Virus record (IMG/VR): IMGVR_UViG_3300032053_000200
Location: 1-39,175 of that record
Strand: one strand, 5' to 3'
From: a virus
DNA: 39,175 nt
Shown: in pieces, positions 32,217-39,054 of the stretch
Numbering within the stretch: the stretch's first letter is position 1
Layout of the letters: the number at the start of each line of letters is the position of its first letter
Notes under the pieces: generated by a model
Told to the model about the DNA's origin: nothing
What the model saw: only the letters and a program-made list of their open reading frames with translations
Databases searched by the model: none
Translations under genes and position numbers: made by a program

Positions 32217-34412
32217 CTATTTTTTGCTCCATCCTTTAATAATATTGGGGCTAAAATTAGCGTATGAAAATTCATTCCTATCTACAAGTTTTACAACATT
32301 TCCGTGTATATCAGAAACGGCAAAGCCTTCTTGAGATGTAGATTTAAATTCACCAGTAATAGTTTTAAGATATGTTTCAAACTTTCCTATGTTATTTAAT
32401 TTTTTAATAAATACTTGTTTAATATCGGTGATCATGATTATTACTTCAATTACTTTTTCAAGTATATCTGATAATTCTTTTATTTTTTGTACAATATCTT
32501 TACTTTTAATAATTAAATCTTTTTTTCCCTTAATAGATTTCTTTTTTTCTGATTCTTTTTTAAATCTATTTGATACGAAATTAATAAATTTATAAACATA
32601 ATCCTGTGTATCAATTATTGTTTGGGAATTTCTAATTAAAAGGTTTTGAAATATCATGAATAATGAAATTATTTCTTTATCATTTATTAATTTATTATAA
32701 TTTTCAGATGAAATTAAACTATGTTTTACTAAATTTTTTACAGCATCTAATTGTGATTTTATTGAATCACTTTCTTCTTTTGTTAAAGTAATTATTCCAG
32801 CTAAAGATTTAATGTATGGATCTGTCATAAAAACCTTTGGATTTTTTTGTAATTCATCAATATTAACATTGTAACTAGCACTTACATTAGTCAACGAAGT
32901 TCCTGTATATTTTGTATGCCAAACTACTCCAATATCAGCTTTTGAAATTTCTTTTCCTATATTTGAATCTTTATTAATTTTATAAATTATTGTATTGGGA
33001 TGAAAACTATAAGTTTTTTCATCTTCTATAAGAGTATCAGAGTCAAATAAAAAATCACCTTGCCAAATTTCATTTTCAGGAATTTTTAAAGATGTAATAT
33101 ATTTTAACATTAATTTTAATTTATATGTAAGATCTTTTCTATCTCCATAAAATTTTTCTATATCGTTATCAGAAAACATTATTTTTCTATTTTTTGCAAA
33201 TAATGCTTTAATAGCAAGACCTGGCTTTTTTAATTCTGAAAATTTAGACCAAACAAATACACTGGGGGCTCCGTCAAATTTAATTGAAAGTTTAATATTA
33301 TCTTTGTTTGTTTCTCCTTTAAGTTGTTTATAGAGATTTTCAAACGTATATATTACCCAATCTATTGCTTCTTTTCCTTTAAAAACAAGATCTTCAGCAT
33401 GAGTCATATGAATATTAGTCTGAGAAGTAATAGATTCATCTAAAGCCAAAAAATTATTAGGATGTTTAATATCTATATGTAAATCATGTAAAATTTCTAC
33501 AACTTTATAAATATCAACTTTAGTGAAAAGTTTTTTAAGAATTTTGTTATATGTTTTTTGAATTCCGGCTTGGGAAAAATTTTGATCATAATCTACAAGT
33601 TCTTTAAAAAAAACATATATTAAATGAGCTTCATTATAAAACGCAGGATCATAAAAATATCTAATTGAATTTTGTACACTTGTATTATGTCCTAGAATTT
33701 GACGTTCTTTTTTCCAAAATTCAATTATACCAATGCCCATATCCTGTACAGGATCTGATTCATCAGAAAATTTTTCATTTATACTTTCTGATATAACTAT
33801 TTGTGTTGTGTCCCATATTTTTTTAATAATATTTTCTGCATACCCTGGATAATTTGTTCTAAAATTATTATAATCATCATTTAAAATATCTTGCCTTAAA
33901 ATTGATGCAGAAATAGGCATTCCATCATATTCATCAGTTCTATCTTTATATAGAAGTGGTTTAGTATCTACTAACAATTCTACTACTTCTGCATTTTTAA
34001 GCTTAGTATTAACGTATCTTCCATTAGGACTAAAATCTCTAACAAATTTTTCTACTCTATCATAATCTTTTCCCTTTTTAACTCCTCCCATAGCGTATAT
34101 ACCCGGTTTAGCAGTTTCCATATACTTATATGCTGTTAATATTGGCGATGGATATATTGTAGCTTCAATTGATACATTGTGCAATTTATGTAATAATAAT
34201 TTCGCCACTTCGATAGCTTCTTTTTGAGTAACTCCGTTACGAACGCCTGGTCCTATAAGAACTTTAACTTCTTTAACATCTGGTTGATTTGCATAACGAT
34301 TAATGAGATTTACATGAGCAGCATGCATAGGTTTATACGACCCGGGCAATAATACAATTATATCTTTATTAAAATTTTCGTTAATCCAATATGTATAAGG
34401 AATCAGTTTCAT
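32217..34412 (-). CDS. Nucleotidyltransferase + tag module + ligase-like fusion
   Basis: A 731-residue protein. Leader MKLIPYTYWINE is followed by a cytidylyltransferase/NMNAT-fold domain: LLPGSYKPMHAAHVNLI (residues 22-37, the GxFxPxHxGH-type motif) and MPISASILRQDI, the ISxTxxR-type motif. A tag at about residue 211 (SINEKFSDESDPVQDMGIG) leads an 'EAH' helical module. Residues about 340-731 resemble a ligase-type domain: IKFDGAPSVFVW (motif I, Lys378, Asp380, Gly381) and motifs IV and V as QEGFAV and VKLVDRNEFSYANF. This C-terminal part resembles a DUF6267-like phage family. Predicted cuts after Glu12 and Glu213 would free the enzymes. The gene at 17922-19700 shows the same two domain types in reverse order. 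Confidence 0.82.
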   Translation of the reverse strand: MKLIPYTYWINENFNKDIIVLLPGSYKPMHAAHVNLINRYANQPDVKEVKVLIGPGVRNGVTQKEAIEVAKLLLHKLHNVSIEATIYPSPILTAYKYMETAKPGIYAMGGVKKGKDYDRVEKFVRDFSPNGRYVNTKLKNAEVVELLVDTKPLLYKDRTDEYDGMPISASILRQDILNDDYNNFRTNYPGYAENIIKKIWDTTQIVISESINEKFSDESDPVQDMGIGIIEFWKKERQILGHNTSVQNSIRYFYDPAFYNEAHLIYVFFKELVDYDQNFSQAGIQKTYNKILKKLFTKVDIYKVVEILHDLHIDIKHPNNFLALDESITSQTNIHMTHAEDLVFKGKEAIDWVIYTFENLYKQLKGETNKDNIKLSIKFDGAPSVFVWSKFSELKKPGLAIKALFAKNRKIMFSDNDIEKFYGDRKDLTYKLKLMLKYITSLKIPENEIWQGDFLFDSDTLIEDEKTYSFHPNTIIYKINKDSNIGKEISKADIGVVWHTKYTGTSLTNVSASYNVNIDELQKNPKVFMTDPYIKSLAGIITLTKEESDSIKSQLDAVKNLVKHSLISSENYNKLINDKEIISLFMIFQNLLIRNSQTIIDTQDYVYKFINFVSNRFKKESEKKKSIKGKKDLIIKSKDIVQKIKELSDILEKVIEVIIMITDIKQVFIKKLNNIGKFETYLKTITGEFKSTSQEGFAVSDIHGNVVKLVDRNEFSYANFSPNIIKGWSKK

Positions 34413-34749
34413 TCTTTATTTTTATTTTTACTTAAAATTAATGTTTTAAGTCCTTCAGGATATAATCGATCTATTTTATTATTTTTTATAGTAATATATT
34501 TTTCACAGTAATCTCTTAATTGATCGTAATATGTTTGTATAAGTATACCCAATAATTGATTTGGTTCAATAATATTTTTTTGTTTTTTTACATTTAATAA
34601 CGTTGGAATAATTTTGTAAAGCCATTTATGAAGTTCATCATAAGAATTAAAATTTTTATGAGAATTAATTCCAATTCCTAAATCTTTAATAGGATCGCTA
34701 TCTTCAGTAAATTTTTCTAATAACCAAGATTTATATGAAGAAAATGTCA
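34409..34749 (-). CDS. Tag protein, 'RNF' helical payload family
   Basis: I take the ATG at 34747-34749 (MTFSSYKSWLLEKFTEDSDP) because it matches MNFTSYKYWLNEKF; an upstream in-frame ATG would add 12 residues. The tag follows as IKDLGIG, and the cleavage-like site is L-L-E. The payload (SHKNFNSYDELHKWLYKIIP, then LRDYCEKYITIKNNKIDRLYP) is an 'RNF' family member, more divergent than the others. It overlaps the nucleotidyltransferase gene by 4 bases (ATGA). Confidence 0.75.
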
Positions 34750-34756
34750 TATATTT

Positions 34757-34774
34757 GTTTTTATTATATATTCT
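34757..34774 (-). promoter_or_regulatory. Candidate late promoter
   Basis: Minus strand AAGAATATATAATAAAAA, about 8 bases before the ATG at 34747-34749, near the recurrent motif. Confidence 0.4.
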
Positions 34775-34798
34775 TAGTAAAAACAAATATATAGAAAT

Positions 34799-35731
34799 TT
34801 AATTTTCTACGTAAAGTTCTTCTACATAACCTTCACGTAACCAAAATGGATATCTGTATTTAAGAATTTTTGTAGGTTTAAAAATATCAATTACTCTAAA
34901 TTCATTAATTTCATGATTAATGCTTAAAAGCATTGGTGTGCAATCACTATTTACATATTTTTCTGCATCTTCAATTAACATTTCTGTTAACCCGTCATTA
35001 TTTATCATTATATCAAAGCGATGTTGCGGAATATTTTTAAAATCAGATGCATGCAATAATTTTAATGAATTTTTATATTTTAAATCAAATGGATTGTTTT
35101 TATCTCCTGATAATATTATATCTCTTTCGGGTAAATTTTTGTAAAGAAAGTACGTTTGAATAGCATTTGCATGAGCTAAATCTATAGTTGTATAATCTTT
35201 ATAGCCGACTTTATCTAAATAATATCCTAATATACCCATGCCTGCTCCTATTTCAATAATTGAAGAATTTTTATCTGGACATAATTCAATTATTCTTTTT
35301 AAAATCCAAAGATAGTAACAATGTCTATCTGATATCATTCCATAGCTAGTTGGACATGTAGTCCAATTACCAATAAATGAAGGCAAAGATATTTTAAATC
35401 CGATTGCCTTTTCAATCATTTTTAATGCTTGTTCGTTAAATATCGATTCATCTTTTAGTTCTGGATAATTTAAATTATTAAAAGATTGATTAATCTCAGT
35501 ATAACGTGGATTTTCTATTCTTATTGCACCCACTGCTATAGCTAAATTTCTAATTGTATTTTTACTTAATGTTAATGCATACCCATACGTTAATTTATTC
35601 CAAAGCATATTTTCAAGAGTATCTTGATTTATTTCAATATCTTTTACATAAGATATAGCCCATTCCCATACACGACTTTTTTTATCTTTATTAATATTTT
35701 TATCAAATATTAACCTAATTCGATCTATCAT
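34799..35731 (-). CDS. Class I SAM-dependent methyltransferase (sugar methyltransferase-like)
   Basis: A 310-residue protein. The SAM-binding motif I is SSIIEIGAGMGILGYYL (about 157-173), followed by DYTTIDLAHANAIQ and DIMINNDGLTEML. The N-terminal 110 residues are helical and unlike a standard methyltransferase; the shape resembles the putative sugar O-methyltransferase family. It is paired with a second, C-methyltransferase-like gene 7 bases upstream. The substrate is unknown: a capsule or lipopolysaccharide sugar, a nucleotide sugar, or a modified phage DNA base are possible. Confidence 0.72.
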   Translation of the reverse strand: MIDRIRLIFDKNINKDKKSRVWEWAISYVKDIEINQDTLENMLWNKLTYGYALTLSKNTIRNLAIAVGAIRIENPRYTEINQSFNNLNYPELKDESIFNEQALKMIEKAIGFKISLPSFIGNWTTCPTSYGMISDRHCYYLWILKRIIELCPDKNSSIIEIGAGMGILGYYLDKVGYKDYTTIDLAHANAIQTYFLYKNLPERDIILSGDKNNPFDLKYKNSLKLLHASDFKNIPQHRFDIMINNDGLTEMLIEDAEKYVNSDCTPMLLSINHEINEFRVIDIFKPTKILKYRYPFWLREGYVEELYVEN

Positions 35732-35738
35732 AAAATTG

Positions 35739-36941
35739 TTATATGATTGTTATATCAGGAAACATTATTATAAATTTGCCAAAATATTCTTTTCGTAAAG
35801 ATTCAATAATATAATCTTTAAAATTATGAGCTAATATTAAAATATAATCTGGCTGCTTTTCTTTGAGAATATCTCTGTTTACAACTTCTATTCCTGTTCC
35901 AGGCACAAATTTTCCTTGTTTTTCAGGAGTATCATCGATAATGAAATCAATTGTATTAAAATCAAGATCACATGTATTTAGAAAAACACATCCTTTAATT
36001 GCCGCACCAAATCCTGCAATCGATTGTTCATTGCGTCTAATATGTTTAAAGAAATCTTTAAAATCTCTTATTTTTCGATGTATATTTTCTCCCCATTTGA
36101 TACAATATTCATTTGTTATAAATTTTTCAAGATTTAAAAAAGATTCTACAGAATCTTTTGGAATGCGCGAGCTTTTTTTAGCGCTTATAACTCTAAGAGT
36201 TCCCGTATGTATATCATGATAAGAAACGCTTATAATATAAAGACCTTCTTGCTCAAATAATTGTTTTAACGCGGTTAAACAGTAATAATATACATGCTCA
36301 TGATATGCTTGATCATAATAATTATTTATAAAGGTAGATAATAAATATGGAAATTCTAAACACCATATTCCATCATCTTTTAAATTATTATAAATTCCTT
36401 TAACAAAAGATCTTAACGGTTCTGTATGTTGAAATACATTGGTTGAAGTTATTAATTTTGCGTTTTTAGGAAAAATTGTATTTTCTCCAAAATATTCATT
36501 AATTAATTCTATTCCATTATTTTTGTTAACTTCTATAAAACTTTTACTACATTCCACGTTAAGAAAATTTAAATCGGGCCTTTTCTTTTTAAATTCTAAA
36601 AGCAAGCTTCCATCATTTCCACCTATATCAGCGACTAGTTCTCCTTTTGTAAGATAAACATAATTTTGTACAAAATCAATCATTTTACTACAGTGATCAA
36701 GATAAGGTTTACTTATACTTGAATGATATAAATAATTAAGATATATGTCATCTGAATTTACAGTTTGTGTTAAAGATACTAATTTACTTTCTGTAAAAAA
36801 TTGAAGAATCATAGGATATTTGATAGCGTTTGTTGATTCTTCGCGTGTTAAACTAAGATTTCCTTCAATGGGAATCATGCCTAAATCAAGAAATTCATTT
36901 ACATTATTACTTCCTGTTATAGGGCATTTCTCTATTTTCAT
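35739..36941 (-). CDS. Sugar C-methyltransferase-like protein
   Basis: A 400-residue protein in the layout of nucleotide-sugar C-methyltransferases: a short N-terminal part beginning CPITGSNNVNEFLDLG (only one of the usual zinc cysteines is kept), a Rossmann SAM domain (GELVADIGGNDGSLLLEF, about 100-117), the AYHEHVYYY catalytic segment (about 209-217), and a C-terminal domain (IAGFGAAIKGCVFLN, then FIIDDTPEKQGKFVPGTGIEV). In antibiotic and O-antigen pathways these enzymes methylate a 4-keto sugar carbon. It is probably cotranscribed with the methyltransferase at 34799-35731. Confidence 0.85.
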   Translation of the reverse strand: MKIEKCPITGSNNVNEFLDLGMIPIEGNLSLTREESTNAIKYPMILQFFTESKLVSLTQTVNSDDIYLNYLYHSSISKPYLDHCSKMIDFVQNYVYLTKGELVADIGGNDGSLLLEFKKKRPDLNFLNVECSKSFIEVNKNNGIELINEYFGENTIFPKNAKLITSTNVFQHTEPLRSFVKGIYNNLKDDGIWCLEFPYLLSTFINNYYDQAYHEHVYYYCLTALKQLFEQEGLYIISVSYHDIHTGTLRVISAKKSSRIPKDSVESFLNLEKFITNEYCIKWGENIHRKIRDFKDFFKHIRRNEQSIAGFGAAIKGCVFLNTCDLDFNTIDFIIDDTPEKQGKFVPGTGIEVVNRDILKEKQPDYILILAHNFKDYIIESLRKEYFGKFIIMFPDITII

Positions 36942-36972
36942 AATTTATTAAAATTAATATATTAATATTATA

Positions 36973-37683
36973 CTAAATTTGTGATAAAGTTTTTAATAAA
37001 TCAACAAGTTCTGGTTGAGGATGACAATCTGTTTTTTGAGATGCTGGTCTATATGATACATGACTCCATATTCCGGGAGTACCATTTAGAGCTCTTTGCG
37101 ATACATCCCATATATCTTCATTATAGTCTAATGGTATATTATATTTTAATTTCCAGTATAAGATAAGCTCTCCAAGTGTCTGAAGTTGTGATAGAGAATA
37201 TTTTTCAAAATAATTATATCCTCTAAATTTATTTGGATAATATTGTAATGGAACGGCTACAGAATTTCCATAATAAGTATAATATTTTCCCATAATTGTA
37301 TGGATCATTTTATAAGAACCATCTGGATTTTTTCCAAATTGTTTTGTAGTTCCATCACCTGCAATAAGCCAACCCCAATTATCTATTTCAACACCAATGG
37401 AATGTCTATCTAAATTATGATTACCCGCTGCTAAATGATAAGCCCAATATTTTGAAGAAAACAATTGCCACGGGGTGCCCGCTCTGTCAATAATAATTGC
37501 TACAGCAACATTATCTTTTCCAGTTTCCCAAGTTTCAATATCTCCTTCTATGCCATCTCCGGAAACCGTATGATGAAGTACTATTTGTGTTTTAGTAAAT
37601 TCTTCTTTAAAAATTTTATTTTCTGGGTATGGTACAACTTGTATTTTAGATAAATCGATAGGTTTTAATTCATTCCAATTCAT
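36973..37683 (-). CDS. N-acetylmuramoyl-L-alanine amidase endolysin
   Basis: A 236-residue amidase_2-type protein with KTQIVLHHTVSGDG (zinc ligand His37 or His38), SIGVEIDNWG and SHVSYRPASQKTDCHPQPEL, which supplies the second His and the acid/Cys ligand. It cuts the bond between N-acetylmuramic acid and L-alanine in peptidoglycan. No signal peptide is seen, so it would need a holin or other export to reach its substrate. It is followed by the methyltransferase pair and preceded by a small unknown gene. Confidence 0.9.
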   Translation of the reverse strand: MNWNELKPIDLSKIQVVPYPENKIFKEEFTKTQIVLHHTVSGDGIEGDIETWETGKDNVAVAIIIDRAGTPWQLFSSKYWAYHLAAGNHNLDRHSIGVEIDNWGWLIAGDGTTKQFGKNPDGSYKMIHTIMGKYYTYYGNSVAVPLQYYPNKFRGYNYFEKYSLSQLQTLGELILYWKLKYNIPLDYNEDIWDVSQRALNGTPGIWSHVSYRPASQKTDCHPQPELVDLLKTLSQI

Positions 37684-37698
37684 AGTTAATTATTTATT

Positions 37699-38025
37699 TT
37701 ATGATTTATAGGCTGTTTTTAGGGCCAAATTCCATAGCGGAGTAAATTCAAATCCATTATCGTTTCTTTTTATAAAGCCTAATTTCAAATATAAAGATAT
37801 CATGGAAGCTGCAGTTTCTTTAACTTCTGCTAAACAATCTTTTACTTCAACATCGCTTAAAACTGGTGTTGCTCCAGTATCAATTTTTTTAGTTATTCGT
37901 CCTTTAATACTCAAATATAATAATTCTCTTGTCATTAATGGCAATGTTAAATAAGTATCAAAATCACCATTTTTAATTCTTTGTGTAATTTTATTTAAAA
38001 ACACATCGCTATTAATATTTTTCAT
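37699..38025 (-). CDS. Small protein of unknown function
   Basis: A 108-residue protein starting MKNINSDVFLNKITQRIKNG. It looks helical (LPLMTRELLYLSIKGRI, then EVKDCLAEVKETAASMISLYL) and ends with a possible winged-helix-like segment (LGFIKRNDNGFEFTPLW). No family is recognised. It lies 15 bases before the amidase and is the last minus-strand gene before the strand switch. Confidence 0.6.
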   Translation of the reverse strand: MKNINSDVFLNKITQRIKNGDFDTYLTLPLMTRELLYLSIKGRITKKIDTGATPVLSDVEVKDCLAEVKETAASMISLYLKLGFIKRNDNGFEFTPLWNLALKTAYKS

Positions 38026-38119
38026 AGTATTTATTTTAATTTATTTATCCAGTATATAAGTATATTTATATATAATTATTATACATTAACAATTATTTAA
38101 CAATAGATATATAATTTAT
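38026..38119 (+). promoter_or_regulatory. Divergent intergenic region at the strand switch
   Basis: 94 AT-rich bases between a minus-strand gene and the plus-strand tag array. It contains TATATAAG and TATATATAATT elements and two TTAACA boxes (around 38081-38105). Promoters in both directions are expected here; the exact sites cannot be fixed. Confidence 0.3.
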
Positions 38120-38587
38120 ATGAAAATAGTTAAAGAATATATTAACGAAAAATTTACAGATGAATCCGATCCGATACATGATATGGGAATCGGATTACAA
38201 CACAAAATAATTAAATGGATTAAACATATAAATATAAAATCCGCAAATACTCATTGTGATGGTATAAAACACTATACAATAAACAACGATGGAACTATAG
38301 ATTGTGTAGGATTTGTTGCTTTACCAGATGATTGCGGAAATTTACCAGATTATATACAATTTAATGAAATACAAGGAGATTTTATAATAACTAAGTGTGG
38401 TATGACAACACTTAAAGGTTGTCCTAAAAAAGTATATGGAGAGTTTGATTGTCGTGATAATAAATTAATATCATTAAAATATTGTCCTAGTTATGTTGAA
38501 AGAAAATTTCTTTGTTATCATAATAATAAAAATTTTTCTAGAGAATATATATTAAGACATTGTAAAGTAGCAAATAAGACATTGTAA
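38120..38587 (+). CDS. Tag protein with leucine-rich-like repeats, 3' end altered by a duplication
   Basis: A 155-residue protein starting MKIVKEYINEKF with tag TDESDPIHDMGIG. The payload has a beta-rich opening (HYTINNDGTIDCVG) then LRR-like units (MTTLKGCPKKVYGEFDC, then LISLKYCPSYVERKFLC). It is closely related to the genes at 1-436 and 830-1369. A perfect 22-base tandem duplication at the 3' end shifts the frame; the current C-terminus is HCKVANKTL, while removing one copy would give HCKVANLNIFIPIHI. It is the first of three plus-strand tag genes. Confidence 0.82.
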   Translation: MKIVKEYINEKFTDESDPIHDMGIGLQHKIIKWIKHINIKSANTHCDGIKHYTINNDGTIDCVGFVALPDDCGNLPDYIQFNEIQGDFIITKCGMTTLKGCPKKVYGEFDCRDNKLISLKYCPSYVERKFLCYHNNKNFSREYILRHCKVANKTL

Positions 38588-38597
38588 AGTAGCAAAT
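38554..38597. repeat. Perfect 22-base tandem duplication
   Basis: AAGACATTGTAAAGTAGCAA (plus AT) occurs at 38554-38575 and again at 38576-38597. It spans the stop codon of the tag gene. Twenty-two is not a multiple of three, so the duplication changed the reading frame. Confidence 0.95.
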
Positions 38598-38640
38598 TTA
38601 AATATTTTCATTCCAATTCATATTTAATTATTTATAGTTA

Positions 38641-39054
38641 ATGAAATTAGTTAGAGAACATATAAACGAAAAATTTACAGATGAATCAGATCCTATACAA
38701 GATATGGGCATTGGAATGATTCAAAAAATTAAAGATTGGCTCAATCATATTACACGTATATATGGTCATTATAATATTGTAGATTATAAAATTAACAACG
38801 ATGGTACAATAAATGCAGATAGAGTAGATATATCTTATCCGGAAATAACCACACTTCCAGAATACATAAAATTTAATGTTATAACAACCGATTTTTGTTG
38901 TTGTTTTAAAAGTATTGAAACTATACAGAAAAATGGTCCTAAATATGTTGGAGGAAATTATAAAATATATCAAAAAAGAATAACTATTAAAGAACAAGAT
39001 GTTAGAAATATATGTATAATTAAAAGAAATGTTATTATAAAAAGAGAATCATGA
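38641..39054 (+). CDS. Tag protein, degenerate leucine-rich-like payload
   Basis: A 137-residue protein starting MKLVREHINEKF with tag TDESDPIQDMGIG. The payload begins like that of the neighbour (IKDWLNHITRIYGHYNIVDYKINNDGTINAD, here split by 20 residues) with PEYIKFNVITTDFCC, but the Gly-Cys-Pro units are reduced to one (IQKNGPKYVGGNYKIY). It appears to be a diverged, shortened copy of the LRR-like family. Its stop overlaps the next tag gene's ATG (ATGA at 39051-39054). Confidence 0.8.
   Translation: MKLVREHINEKFTDESDPIQDMGIGMIQKIKDWLNHITRIYGHYNIVDYKINNDGTINADRVDISYPEITTLPEYIKFNVITTDFCCCFKSIETIQKNGPKYVGGNYKIYQKRITIKEQDVRNICIIKRNVIIKRES

Noticed and set aside
38686-38997. Minus-strand open frame opposite the second plus-strand tag gene
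   Set aside because: It is antisense to a clear tag gene and has only AT-rich low-complexity sequence.
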